From positions 868,001-932,000 of the forward strand of contig NZ_CP132339.1 of assembly GCF_030944405.1 (NCBI RefSeq): a stretch of 64,000 nt of DNA, read 5' to 3'. Numbering within the stretch: position 1 is the stretch's first letter; each line of letters opens with the position of its first letter. The notes beneath the pieces were generated by a model that saw nothing but the letters and a program-made list of their open reading frames with translations, made no database searches and was not told where the DNA came from. A program made the translations under genes and the position numbers. This document shows, in pieces, positions 1-8,213 of the stretch. This stretch comes from Janthinobacterium sp. J1-1. GTDB lineage: Bacteria; Pseudomonadota; Gammaproteobacteria; Burkholderiales; Burkholderiaceae_D.

Positions 1-401
1 GCTTCTCGATGCCCTTCACCCAGCTGGGCCTGTGCCCGGAATTCGCTTCCAGCCTGCTGTTCACGCAGCTGGCCGGCTACCCGCGCGCGGCCGAAAAGCT
101 GATGTTGGGTGAGGCCTTCCCGGCCCAGGAAGCGCTGGAAATGGGCCTGGTATCGAAAGTGCTGCCGCTGTACGAACTGATCCCGTTCGCCCAGGCGCAG
201 GCCGCCAAGCTGGTGGCCCTGCCAGCAGCCTCGATCCGCGCCACCAAGCGCCTGATGAAGCAGAGCCGCATGGAGCCGATCAAGGCGGCGATCGCCGACG
301 AAAACCAGCTGTTCAGCGCCATGCTGGGCGCGCCGGAAGCCAAGGAAGCGTTTACGGCGTTCTTTGAAAAACGCAAGCCGGATTTCAAGAAGTTTGCCTG
401 A
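1..401 (+). CDS. Enoyl-CoA hydratase/isomerase family protein (3' part only)
   Basis: This is the C-terminal part of a crotonase-fold protein. The reading frame is open from base 3, so the true start lies before the window and the ATG at 9 is internal. The segment GLCPEFASSLLF matches the crotonase region where the Glu of the PE pair is catalytic in delta3-delta2 enoyl-CoA isomerase-like members. It is followed by the usual GEAFPAQEALEMGLV turn and a helical C-terminus ending EKRKPDFKKFA. The expected role is handling of unsaturated acyl-CoA in beta-oxidation. Isomerase versus hydratase cannot be settled because the first half, with the oxyanion hole, is missing. It converges on the LysR gene that ends at 418. 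Confidence 0.85.
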   Translation, partial: FSMPFTQLGLCPEFASSLLFTQLAGYPRAAEKLMLGEAFPAQEALEMGLVSKVLPLYELIPFAQAQAAKLVALPAASIRATKRLMKQSRMEPIKAAIADENQLFSAMLGAPEAKEAFTAFFEKRKPDFKKFA

Positions 402-417
402 GTAGCAGCGCCCGGTG

Positions 418-1296
418 CTACTGCTGCATCTGCGCCGCCAGTTCCAGCCAGGCCCGCGCCGCTGGCGGCAAGTAGGCTTGCCGGCGCCAGGCCAGGGTCA
501 TGTGCCAGTCGGTGTGCGGTTCATCGAGGGGCGCTTGCCAGATATCCTCGCGCCGGTGTTTTTCCGCCAGCATGCGCGGGAAGAAGGCCACGCCCAATCC
601 CGCCGCCACCAGGTCGACGATAAAGTCGATCTGGGCGCTGCGCGCGGTGATCTTTGGCTGCACGCCCTTGCGCGCGCAGGCGTCGAGGATGATGCGGTTC
701 AGCGCGAAGCCGCCTTCGAACAGAATGAAGGGGGTGGTGGCCAATTGCGTGAAGTCGACGCGCCCGCTGCCCGCCAGCGGATGGCTGGCCGACATCAGCG
801 CCACCAGCGGTTCGATGCGCACTTCCTGGAAATCGAAGTCGGCATGCACGGGCGCCAGGATGGCTGCCACGTCGACCTCGCCGTCGTGCAGGCACTGGTT
901 GAGTTTTTGGCCGCCATGCTCCAGCAAGGCGATCTCGATGGCGGGATAGCGGCTGCGGTAGGCGGCGAACATGGCGGCAAACACGACGCCGCTGCCAACG
1001 GGCGGTATGCCGATCCTCAGCACGCCACGTTGCAATCCCTTCAGTTCATCGAGTTCGACCAGCAGATCCTGGCGTTCGGCCAGCATCGTTTGCGCGCGGC
1101 GGTAGGCGATGTCGCCGGCGGGTGTCAGTTCGATGCGGTGGCCTAGGCGGTTCAGCAAGGGCAGGCCCAGTTCCTCTTCCAGCGTCCTGACGGCCTTGCT
1201 GACGGCGGACTGGGTCAGCGACACCGTTGCCGCCGCTTGCGAAAAGCCGCCCTGGCGCACCACTTCGACAAAGATCCGCAGCGTTCGTAAATTCAT
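418..1296 (-). CDS. LysR-family transcriptional regulator
   Basis: This 292-residue protein has typical LysR length. The N-terminal winged helix (residues 1-60) starts MNLRTLRIFVEVVRQGG and contains the VSLTQSAVSKAVRTLEEELG recognition region. A LysR substrate-binding domain follows from about residue 90. It is divergent from the lactate dehydrogenase gene with about 100 bp between starts, the classic arrangement for a LysR protein controlling its neighbour. The likely target is therefore lldD, with a hydroxy- or keto-acid as possible effector. That role is inferred from position only; no convincing T-N11-A operator was found. Confidence 0.88.
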   Translation of the reverse strand: MNLRTLRIFVEVVRQGGFSQAAATVSLTQSAVSKAVRTLEEELGLPLLNRLGHRIELTPAGDIAYRRAQTMLAERQDLLVELDELKGLQRGVLRIGIPPVGSGVVFAAMFAAYRSRYPAIEIALLEHGGQKLNQCLHDGEVDVAAILAPVHADFDFQEVRIEPLVALMSASHPLAGSGRVDFTQLATTPFILFEGGFALNRIILDACARKGVQPKITARSAQIDFIVDLVAAGLGVAFFPRMLAEKHRREDIWQAPLDEPHTDWHMTLAWRRQAYLPPAARAWLELAAQMQQ

Positions 1297-1399
1297 CGGT
1301 ATTCCATTGGCGACTGGATCGTAGAAAAATAAGTTGTTTGCATCATAGCAAAGCCGACCTTATGCTGCTCATCTCACAACACCATGTCGCCCCCCTGCC

Positions 1400-2545
1400 A
1401 TGATCATTTCTTCCGCCTCCGACTATCGCGCAGCGGCACGCCGCAAGCTGCCGCGCTTCCTGTTCGACTATATCGACGGTGGCGCCTATGCCGAACATAC
1501 GTTGGCTGCCAATACCGCCGACCTGGCGGCGATCAGCCTGCGCCAGCGCATCTTGAAGAATGTCGGCCAGCTGAGCCTGGAAACAGAACTGTTCGGCCAG
1601 AAGCTGGCCATGCCAGTCGTTCTGAGCCCGGTCGGCCTGACCGGCATGTATGCGCGCCGCGGCGAAGTCCAGGCGGCGCAGGCGGCCGCCAGCAAGGGCG
1701 TGCCGTATTGCCTGTCGACCGTGTCGGTGTGCCCGATCGAGGAGGTCGCGTCACAAAGCAGCGCGCCGATCTGGTTTCAGCTGTATGTGCTGAAGGATCG
1801 TGGTTTCATGCGCAACGCGCTGGAACGCGCGCAGGCGGCCGGCGTGAAAAACCTGGTGTTTACGGTGGACATGCCGACGCCGGGCGCGCGCTATCGCGAT
1901 GCGCATTCGGGCATGTCCGGGCCGTACGCCGCACCGCGCCGCATGCTGCAGGCGATGACGAAGCCGGCCTGGGCATTCGATGTCGGCCTGCTGGGGCGGC
2001 CCCACGACTTGGGCAATATTTCCAGTTACCTGGGCAAGGCCGTGACCCTGGAAGACTACATCGGCTGGCTGGCGAACAACTTCGACCCATCGATCAGCTG
2101 GAGCGACCTGGAATGGATACGCGACTATTGGAAGGGCCCGATGATCATCAAGGGCATTCTCGATCCGCAGGATGCCAGGGACGCCGTCAGTTTCGGCGCC
2201 GACGGCATCGTCGTGTCGAACCATGGCGGTCGCCAGCTCGACGGCGTGCCGTCCACCGCCCGCGCGCTGCCGGAAATCGCCCAGGCGGTCGGCAGCGACC
2301 TGACGGTGCTGGCCGATTCGGGCGTGCGTTCCGGCCTCGATGTGGTGCGCATGCTGGCGCTGGGCGCCCGCGCCGTGCTGCTGGGACGCTCGTCCGTCTA
2401 TGCGCTGGCGGCCGATGGACGGCATGGCGTGGAAAACCTGCTCGACATTTTCGCGCGTGAAATGCGGGTAGCCATGACCTTGACCGGCGTGACGGCGATC
2501 GACCAGATCGACGAGGCCATCCTGGTGCGCGGGCGCGGGCTGTGA
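1400..2545 (+). CDS. lldD: FMN-dependent L-lactate dehydrogenase
   Basis: This 381-residue alpha-hydroxy-acid dehydrogenase oxidises L-lactate to pyruvate and passes electrons to the membrane quinone pool. The N-terminal YIDGGA segment, the [10 protein letters not shown] motif with catalytic His275 and the C-terminal FMN phosphate loop ([18 protein letters not shown]) are present. His275 and the total length match E. coli LldD closely. The start at 1400 has no clear ribosome-binding site, but the protein begins exactly as family members do. It lies opposite the LysR gene. Closely related enzymes oxidise mandelate or glycolate, so lactate is the most likely substrate rather than a certain one. 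Confidence 0.9.
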   Translation: MIISSASDYRAAARRKLPRFLFDYIDGGAYAEHTLAANTADLAAISLRQRILKNVGQLSLETELFGQKLAMPVVLSPVGLTGMYARRGEVQAAQAAASKGVPYCLSTVSVCPIEEVASQSSAPIWFQLYVLKDRGFMRNALERAQAAGVKNLVFTVDMPTPGARYRDAHSGMSGPYAAPRRMLQAMTKPAWAFDVGLLGRPHDLGNISSYLGKAVTLEDYIGWLANNFDPSISWSDLEWIRDYWKGPMIIKGILDPQDARDAVSFGADGIVVSNHGGRQLDGVPSTARALPEIAQAVGSDLTVLADSGVRSGLDVVRMLALGARAVLLGRSSVYALAADGRHGVENLLDIFAREMRVAMTLTGVTAIDQIDEAILVRGRGL

Positions 2546-2567
2546 ATCGCGGGTGCACATCACGTTG

Positions 2568-2582
2568 TAGACGACTGGTCTA
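2568..2582. promoter_or_regulatory. NemR-type operator 1 (TAGAC-N5-GTCTA) before nemR
   Basis: TAGACGACTGGTCTA is an inverted repeat with 5-bp arms. A near-identical copy (TAGACGACCAGTCTA) lies before the yqhD gene at 3255. It sits just upstream of a TATACT -10 element at 2590-2595, whose transcript would begin at or within a base or two of the nemR ATG at 2603. The spacing suits repression by the TetR-family product. Confidence 0.8.
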
Positions 2583-2602
2583 ATCATGCTATACTATGTT
2601 CC

Positions 2603-3211
2603 ATGAAAGCCGAATACACCGACGTCCGCCAGCACATCCTTGACCAGGGCAAGGCCATCATCACGCGCAAGGGTTTTGCCGGCGTGGGCCTGAACGAGAT
2701 CCTGGCGGCCGCCGCCGTGCCGAAGGGCTCGTTCTACCATTACTTCAAGTCCAAGGAATTGTTTGGCGAGGCGATGCTGGCCGATTATGTGCAGGGCTAC
2801 CTGGCCGAGATGGATGTCGTGCTGGGCCAGCCCGGCCAGGGCGCGGCGCGCTCCTTGATGGATTACTGGGCCAGCTGGACCAGCGCAAGCCTGGACGGCA
2901 GCGGTTGTGATTGCCGTTGCCTGGTGGTCAAGCTGAGCAGCGAAGTGGCGGACATGTCCGAGCCGATGCGGATGACCTTGCTCGATGGCACCAACCGCAT
3001 TATCGCCAGGCTGGCGCTGGCCATCGCGCAGGGCAGGGTGGACGATACCCTGCCGTCGGTGGCGGACCCGGCGCACATGGCCTCGGCCCTGTACCAGCTG
3101 TGGCTGGGGGCGGCCATGCTGACCAAGCTGCGGCGCGACGACAGCGCTTTGAAGACGGCATGGCAGTCAACGTTGACGATGCTGGAGCTGCCGCCAGGCA
3201 GCTATCAATGA
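2603..3211 (+). CDS. nemR: NemR-like TetR-family electrophile-sensing repressor
   Basis: This 202-residue TetR regulator has an N-terminal helix-turn-helix (VPKGSFYHYFKSKELFGEAML, residues about 39-59, quoted in part). It then follows the E. coli NemR pattern, including C106-LVVKLSSEV and DMSEPMR. In E. coli the Cys in this segment senses bleach, quinones and methylglyoxal. Here three Cys alternate in GCDCRC (102, 104, 106). The gene carries the operator at 2568 and precedes yqhD and a DJ-1 gene whose promoter has the same operator, so it should repress itself and both detoxification genes until modified. The -10 box lies only seven bases before the ATG and there is no Shine-Dalgarno, so the mRNA may be leaderless. 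Confidence 0.85.
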   Translation: MKAEYTDVRQHILDQGKAIITRKGFAGVGLNEILAAAAVPKGSFYHYFKSKELFGEAMLADYVQGYLAEMDVVLGQPGQGAARSLMDYWASWTSASLDGSGCDCRCLVVKLSSEVADMSEPMRMTLLDGTNRIIARLALAIAQGRVDDTLPSVADPAHMASALYQLWLGAAMLTKLRRDDSALKTAWQSTLTMLELPPGSYQ

Positions 3212-3218
3212 AATCCGG

Positions 3219-3243
3219 GCGGATGCACTCATCCGCTTTTTTT
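3219..3243 (+). terminator. Intrinsic terminator after nemR
   Basis: A perfect 7-bp stem (GCGGATG/CATCCGC) with a 4-nt loop is followed by seven T. It separates nemR from the operator-controlled promoter of yqhD. Confidence 0.85.
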
Positions 3244-3273
3244 GAAACCGAATATAGACGACCAGTCTAATAA
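3242..3273 (+). promoter_or_regulatory. yqhD promoter with NemR-type operator 2
   Basis: A -35 candidate TTGAAA (3242-3247) overlaps the end of the terminator T-run. The operator TAGACGACCAGTCTA occupies 3255-3269, and an AT-rich -10 candidate (TCTAAT, 3266-3271) overlaps its right arm. A repressor bound here would block the promoter. A strong AAGGAG site at 3275-3280 serves the ATG at 3288. Confidence 0.75.
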
Positions 3274-3287
3274 TAAGGAGTGACAGC

Positions 3288-4445
3288 ATGAAGCATTTTG
3301 AATTCCATAACCCCACCAGGATCGTCTTCGGCCTGGATACCGTCGCCAAACTGTCCACGCTGGTGCCGCAGGACGCGCGCGTGCTGATCCTGTACGGCGG
3401 CGCCAGCGCCGAAAAGACCGGCACCCTGGCCGAAGTGCGCACCGCGCTGGGCCAGCGCAGCGTACAGGAGTTTGGCGGCATCGAACCGAATCCCAGCTAT
3501 GAAACCCTGATGCGCGCGGTGGCGCAGGTGCGCAGCGAAAAACTGGACTTCCTGCTGGCCGTCGGCGGTGGCTCGGTGATCGACGGCACCAAGTTCGTCG
3601 CTGCCGCCGCCCTGCATGACGGCGTAGCCTGGGACATCGCCGAACGCGGCGGCGCCAATATCGAGCAGGCCTTGCCGTTCGGCGCGGTGCTGACCCTGCC
3701 GGCCACCGGTTCGGAAATGAACAGCGGCGGCGTGGTGACGAAAAAGGCCACGCATGCCAAGCTCAGTTTCCGCAGCCCGCTGCTGTATCCGCAATTTTCC
3801 GTGCTCGACCCCAGCAAGACGTTTACCTTGCCGGCCACGCAGGTCGCCAATGGCCTGGTCGATGCGTTTGTCCACACCACCGAACAGTATCTGACCTATC
3901 CGGTGCAGGCGCGGGTACAGGACCGCTTTGCCGAAGGCCTGCTGCAAACCCTGGTCGAGATCGCGCCGCAGGCGGTGGCCTCGCCCGACGACTACGACAC
4001 CCGCGCCAACCTGATGTGGACCGCCACCCTGGCCCTGAATGGCCTGATCGGCGCCGGCGTGCCGCAGGACTGGGCCACCCACATGATCGGCCACGAACTG
4101 ACGGCCCTGTACGACATCGACCATGCGCGCACCCTGGCGCTGGTGCTGCCCGCACTGCTGGACGTACAGCGCGAGCAGAAACGCGGCAAATTGCTACAGT
4201 ATGGCGAGCGTGTCTGGAATATCACCGAGGGCAGCGACGACGAACGCATCGACGCCGCCATCGCCCGCACCCGCGCCTTCTTCGAGGGACTGGGCATTCC
4301 GACCCGCCTGTCCGCCTACGCCCTGGGCCAGGAGGCGGTGGAAGCGGTATTGAAACAACTAGAAGCACATGGCATGACGGCACTGGGCGAACACCGGGAT
4401 ATCGACCTCGCGCGCAGCCGCCGCATCCTCGAAGCGGCACTTTGA
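3288..4445 (+). CDS. yqhD: YqhD-like NADPH-dependent aldehyde reductase (iron-containing ADH family)
   Basis: This 385-residue type III alcohol dehydrogenase reduces short and reactive aldehydes (acrolein, methylglyoxal, lipid-peroxidation products) to alcohols. The nucleotide-binding GGGSVIDGTKF motif is at residues 93-103. Metal ligands can be placed at D192, H196, H265 and H279, each two residues from the E. coli YqhD ligands, and THMIGHELTALYDIDHARTLA is nearly the E. coli text. E. coli yqhD is controlled by the AraC-type YqhC; here a NemR-type operator takes its place. It is followed 37 bp later by a DJ-1-family gene, probably in the same transcript. Confidence 0.9.
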   Translation: MKHFEFHNPTRIVFGLDTVAKLSTLVPQDARVLILYGGASAEKTGTLAEVRTALGQRSVQEFGGIEPNPSYETLMRAVAQVRSEKLDFLLAVGGGSVIDGTKFVAAAALHDGVAWDIAERGGANIEQALPFGAVLTLPATGSEMNSGGVVTKKATHAKLSFRSPLLYPQFSVLDPSKTFTLPATQVANGLVDAFVHTTEQYLTYPVQARVQDRFAEGLLQTLVEIAPQAVASPDDYDTRANLMWTATLALNGLIGAGVPQDWATHMIGHELTALYDIDHARTLALVLPALLDVQREQKRGKLLQYGERVWNITEGSDDERIDAAIARTRAFFEGLGIPTRLSAYALGQEAVEAVLKQLEAHGMTALGEHRDIDLARSRRILEAAL

Positions 4446-4482
4446 TCCACCCTCGATACACCCACACTGAAAAGGACAAAAT

Positions 4483-5160
4483 ATGAACATCCTGATGGTA
4501 CTGACCTCGCACGACACACTGGGCGACACCGGCAAGAAAACCGGCTTCTGGCTGGAAGAATTCGCCGCGCCGTATTACACGCTGAAAGAGGCGGGCGCCA
4601 CGCTGACGGCGGTCTCGCCGCTGGGCGGCCAGCCGCCGCTGGACCCGAAAAGCGATGAAGCCGACTCGCAAACGGACGCCACGCGCCGCTTCAAGCTCGA
4701 TGCTGTTGCCCAAAATGTGCTGGCGAACACCGGCAAGCTGTCCGAAGTCAAAGCGGCCGACTTCGACGCCGTGTTCTACCCGGGTGGCCACGGTCCGCTG
4801 TGGGACCTGGCCGAAGACCGGCACTCGATCGCGCTGATCGAACAGATGATCGCCGCCGGCAAGCCTGTCGCCGCCGTCTGCCACGCGCCCGGCGTGCTGC
4901 GCAATGTCAAAGGTGCCGATGGCAAGCCGCTGGTCAATGGCAAGCGCGTCACCGGCTTTACCAATACCGAGGAAGAAGCGGTGGGCCTGACCAATATCGT
5001 GCCGTTCCTGGTCGAGGACATGCTCAAGGCAAACGGCGGCGATTACTCCAAGCTGGGCGACTGGCAGCCGTACGCCATCACCGATGGCCTGCTGGTCACG
5101 GGCCAGAATCCGGCATCGTCGGAAGCGGCAGCGGAAGCGCTGCTCAAGCTGCTGGCGTAA
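4483..5160 (+). CDS. DJ-1/PfpI-family protein, Hsp31-like (probable glyoxalase III)
   Basis: This 225-residue class I amidotransferase-like protein has the nucleophile elbow AVCHAPGVL with Cys133-His134 and an acidic partner in WLEEF (Glu25/26). It also has the long insert LVNGKRVTGFTNTEEEAVGLT typical of Hsp31-type DJ-1 proteins. Members convert methylglyoxal to lactate without glutathione or act as chaperones. Its place behind a NemR operator and yqhD supports a carbonyl-detoxification role. AAAAGGA lies about 7 nt before the ATG. Its 3' end overlaps the convergent TetR gene by 17 bp. Confidence 0.87.
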   Translation: MNILMVLTSHDTLGDTGKKTGFWLEEFAAPYYTLKEAGATLTAVSPLGGQPPLDPKSDEADSQTDATRRFKLDAVAQNVLANTGKLSEVKAADFDAVFYPGGHGPLWDLAEDRHSIALIEQMIAAGKPVAAVCHAPGVLRNVKGADGKPLVNGKRVTGFTNTEEEAVGLTNIVPFLVEDMLKANGGDYSKLGDWQPYAITDGLLVTGQNPASSEAAAEALLKLLA

Positions 5161-5767
5161 GGTCCCGCTGGTGCGTTTGGCGGGCCGCCATGCCCGCCAG
5201 GATCAGGCCGACCGAGGCGTGCCATTGCGTCTCGCTGGCCGGCCTGCCCGCCAGCGCATGGCCGTGCAGGAAGTCGACGAGCGCATCGCGCCCGCGCAGC
5301 CGGGTTTTTTTATCCAGTTGCATGCCTTCGACGGCCAGCTCGAACAGCGTGGTAAAACGCTCGGCCACGTCGGCCTGCGACACCAGCCCGCGCGCCATCA
5401 GGCGCACGAAATACGGCGTGGCGCTGATCAGTTCCAGGTACAGCGCGCACAGCGCGAGCAAGCGCCGTGCCGGTGCCTGGCGCCGCGTAAATGGCGGCCG
5501 TGCCGGATCGAGCGCGGCAAAACGCTCAAGCATCAACGCCAGCAATAATTCCTCTTTCCCCGCATGGTAGTGATACAGGGCCATGGCGTCGACGCCCAGC
5601 TTTTGCGCCAGCGCGCGCATGGAAAATGCTTCGCCTTTTTCTTCCAGCAGGATCGATGCCGCCTGCAGGATGCTGGCGCTGTCCAGCGCGGGTGCGGTGC
5701 GGCGCGGACGCCCGGCGCGCCGCACGGCAGGTTCGGTGGCTTGAAGTTTTTCGGTTTTCATGGGCAT
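5144..5767 (-). CDS. TetR-family transcriptional regulator (TetR_C type)
   Basis: This 207-residue protein has a basic N-terminal tail (RRAGRPRR) and a TetR helix-turn-helix with MRALAQKLGVDAMALYHY, where the DAMALYHYHAGKEEL text is typical of the tetracycline-repressor C-domain subgroup. It is divergent from a RibD-like reductase gene only 35 bp away. The 19-bp perfect palindrome between them abuts its start codon, so it probably represses both genes. A second in-frame ATG six bases in (5761) could be the real start. The ligand is unknown. Confidence 0.85.
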   Translation of the reverse strand: MPMKTEKLQATEPAVRRAGRPRRTAPALDSASILQAASILLEEKGEAFSMRALAQKLGVDAMALYHYHAGKEELLLALMLERFAALDPARPPFTRRQAPARRLLALCALYLELISATPYFVRLMARGLVSQADVAERFTTLFELAVEGMQLDKKTRLRGRDALVDFLHGHALAGRPASETQWHASVGLILAGMAARQTHQRDLTPAA

Positions 5768-5786
5768 AATTCTACACTGTAGAATT
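5768..5786. promoter_or_regulatory. 19-bp perfect palindromic operator between tetR and RibD-like gene
   Basis: AATTCTACA-C-TGTAGAATT is a perfect palindrome. It touches the tetR start codon on one side and contains a TAGAAT -10 candidate (5780-5785) for the reductase gene on the other. One bound dimer would block both divergent genes. Confidence 0.82.
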
Positions 5787-5802
5787 AAATAAAGGCATCA
5801 TC

Positions 5803-6351
5803 ATGAAAAAACCCTTTGTCAGCGTTTTTCTCGGCATCAGCATCGACGGCTGCATCGCGGGAGAAAACGGCGACCTGTCCTGGCTGGCCGAACTGGCCCC
5901 CGACTCGCCCGAGGCCACCGGCTACACGGCCTTGATGGCGCAGGTCGATACCCTGCTGATCGGCCGCACCACTTATGACGCCGTGCTGGGGTTCGAGCCG
6001 TGGCCGTATGCGGGCAAGCGCGTGGTCGTACTCAGCCACCGCGATTTTTCGCCACACCACGGGGAACAGCGCCGCGAAGGCAGCGTACGGGAAGTACTGG
6101 AGGAACTGGCCGGGGAGGGTTGCCGTCACGTGTATCTCGATGGCGGCGCCGTCATCCGCGCCGGCTTGCGCGAGGGCGTCATCGACAGCCTGGCCTTGTC
6201 CGTGTTGCCGGTGGTGCTGGGCAAGGGCGTGCGCCTGTTCGAGGACGGCTTGCCGCGCAGCGACTGGCGGCTGGACGAGACGCGCCAGCTGCCCAGCGGC
6301 GTGGTGCAGCTGCGCTATCTGGCGATGTCGGCGATAAAGCCGGGATCGTAG
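5803..6351 (+). CDS. Dihydrofolate reductase family protein (RibD C-terminal-like)
   Basis: This 182-residue protein has the RibD_C/DHFR fold: FVSVFLGISIDGCIAG at the start, LLIGRTTYDAVLGFE in the middle and VYLDGGAVIRAGLREG near residue 115. Stand-alone members (YyaP/YwjB type) are presumed NADPH-dependent reductases with unknown substrate. Control by the divergent TetR protein suggests an inducible response to a small molecule. AAAGG lies before the ATG. Its last 37 bp overlap the convergent phosphoesterase gene. Confidence 0.82.
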   Translation: MKKPFVSVFLGISIDGCIAGENGDLSWLAELAPDSPEATGYTALMAQVDTLLIGRTTYDAVLGFEPWPYAGKRVVVLSHRDFSPHHGEQRREGSVREVLEELAGEGCRHVYLDGGAVIRAGLREGVIDSLALSVLPVVLGKGVRLFEDGLPRSDWRLDETRQLPSGVVQLRYLAMSAIKPGS

Positions 6352-7109
6352 CGCGCATTTTCCGGCATGCCATCGGGCTGTTGGTAGCCACAGGGGTTGC
6401 AGACGACGCGGCAAGCCCCTATGCGGTAATCGTGCGAGGCATGCATATGGCCGTGCACCCACAGGTCGGCCTGGGCCACCAGCTCGTCGAGGTGCGAGGC
6501 AAAGGCGGGCGAGCCAAGGTTGGTCGCGTACTGTTCTTCGACCGAGCGCATCGACGGCGCCATATGCGTGATGACCACCGTGGGGCCGTCGAACGGCTGC
6601 GCCAGCTGCTGCGCCAGCCAGCCCTTGTGCCGCGCATGCAGGGCGGCCGTATCGTGTGCGCACAGCAGGCGGGGATCGACGCCGCCGGTACTGATGCGCT
6701 TGTAGTCGGGCATATAGCTTTGCGCCGCCGTCAGGGCTTCGTCCAGGCGCTCTTCGCCGAACAGCAGGAAATCCGTCCACAGGGTCGCGCCCAGGAAGCG
6801 TACGCCGTCCAGCTCCACCGCGTCGCCATCGAGCAGGCGGATACGGGCGCCGCGCGCATTGGCGCTGGCGCAGGCGTCATGGATCGCTGCCTGCATCTGT
6901 TCCAGCTGGTGGCCATAGCCTTCGTGATTGCCATGCACGTACAGCACCGGCAGCGCGCCAAATGTGCGCGCGGCCCAGGCAATCGCATTGGCGCCCGTGT
7001 CGATGTCGCCGGCCAGGATCACCGCGTCGGGGCGGCCGGACAGGTCGATCGCGGGCGCGTTCTCGCGCCACACTTCCAGGTGCAGGTCGGACAGGATCAG
7101 CAGACGCAT
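6315..7109 (-). CDS. Calcineurin-like metallophosphoesterase
   Basis: The protein starts MRLLILSDLHLEVW (264 residues from 7109; an upstream ATG would add 16 unlikely residues). Metal-binding motifs are in order: SDLHLE (D-x-H), LAGDID (GD), VHGNHEGYG (GNHE), VVITHMAPS and WVHGHMHAS (GHxH). This is a dinuclear-metal phosphoesterase of the cytosolic Icc/YfcE-like group. The substrate cannot be told from sequence. It converges on the RibD-like gene and is divergent from the beta-lactamase gene. Confidence 0.85.
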   Translation of the reverse strand: MRLLILSDLHLEVWRENAPAIDLSGRPDAVILAGDIDTGANAIAWAARTFGALPVLYVHGNHEGYGHQLEQMQAAIHDACASANARGARIRLLDGDAVELDGVRFLGATLWTDFLLFGEERLDEALTAAQSYMPDYKRISTGGVDPRLLCAHDTAALHARHKGWLAQQLAQPFDGPTVVITHMAPSMRSVEEQYATNLGSPAFASHLDELVAQADLWVHGHMHASHDYRIGACRVVCNPCGYQQPDGMPENARYDPGFIADIAR

Positions 7110-7235
7110 GGCAGACAGGCGCAGGCTCAGGGTGCGCGGCAGTGGACAAGCGCCCATCCTGACACAAACTTGACCGCAGCGCGATGGTGACGCTACTCTT
7201 TGTTTCCTGAGAAAAATATTCCTGACTGGAGCCGC

Positions 7236-8210
7236 ATGCCGCCTTTCGCCTTTTCCAAGCTGTTCGCCGCGCTGGCCATGCTGCCGCTGTCATGCTCTGT
7301 CCTGGCGCAGGCCGCCGACGATCCGCTGACCCGTCCCATCGTCTCGCCCTATGCCGAGCAGTGGAACCGCCCGCAACAGCCGGTGCGCATCCATGGCGAC
7401 ACGTATTATGTCGGCGTCGGTGGCCTGAGCGTGGTGCTGATCCATACGCGAGCAGGGCTGGTCCTGATCGACGGCGCGCTGCCGCAATCGGTGGCGGCCA
7501 TTCGGGCGCATATCGAGGAACTCGGTTTTCGCATCGAAGACATCAAGTTCATTTTGAATACGGAAGCGCATTTCGATCATTCGGGCGGCATCGCCGCGCT
7601 GGCGCGCGACAGCGGTGCGCAAGTGGTCGCCAGTCCCCTGGGGGCACAGGCCCTGCGCGCGGGCCGGGTGCTCGACGAAGATCCGCAAGCGGGCGAAATC
7701 GACCCCATGCCGGCGGTGGAGAACGTGCGCGAGATCGCCGACGGCGAGACTTTATCGCTGGGCGAACTGACCGTGACGGCGCGCCATACGCCCGGCCACA
7801 CACCGGGCAGCACCAGCTGGACCTGGGTCTCGTGCGAGGATGAAGCGCGCAGCGACTGCCTGAACGTGGTGTTCGGCGCCAGCCTGACGCCGGTGGCGGC
7901 CGACGACTTTCATTACCTCGGTGACGAACGCCATGCCGACCTGACACCGGCGTTTCGCCGCGTGATGCAGGACTTCGCGAAACTGCCCTGCGACATCCTC
8001 ATTTCCGCCCACCCCGACCATTCGGGCGCCGACCGGAAGCTCGCGCAACGGGTGATGGGCGTGTCACCGAATCCCTTTGTCGATGCGCAGGCGTGCCGCG
8101 ATTACGCGGCGAAAAACGAGGTCAAGCTGGACGCGCGCATCGCCAAGGAAAAGGCCAAGGCGAGCGAAGCCGGGCAGGCGTCTCAAGCGCCTGGCGCGAT
8201 TCGCCAGTGA
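7236..8210 (+). CDS. Subclass B3 metallo-beta-lactamase, Glu116 (B3-E-like) variant
   Basis: This 324-residue exported MBL-fold hydrolase starts at 7236, where GGAG lies just upstream and a signal peptide (MPPFAFSKLFAALAMLP, cleavage after VLAQA) follows. Subclass B3 signs are NTEAHFDHSGG, TPGHTPGSTSW (His196), FGASLTPV and ISAHPDHSG (His263). In the zinc motif the usual H116-x-H118-x-D120-H121 reads E-A-H-F-D-H, so the first zinc ligand is Glu. A small group of B3 enzymes with this change (B3-E, such as SIE-1) is known and active. The charged C-terminal tail after about residue 285 is unusual. Resistance activity is inferred, not shown. Confidence 0.85.
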   Translation: MPPFAFSKLFAALAMLPLSCSVLAQAADDPLTRPIVSPYAEQWNRPQQPVRIHGDTYYVGVGGLSVVLIHTRAGLVLIDGALPQSVAAIRAHIEELGFRIEDIKFILNTEAHFDHSGGIAALARDSGAQVVASPLGAQALRAGRVLDEDPQAGEIDPMPAVENVREIADGETLSLGELTVTARHTPGHTPGSTSWTWVSCEDEARSDCLNVVFGASLTPVAADDFHYLGDERHADLTPAFRRVMQDFAKLPCDILISAHPDHSGADRKLAQRVMGVSPNPFVDAQACRDYAAKNEVKLDARIAKEKAKASEAGQASQAPGAIRQ

Positions 8211-8213
8211 CTG

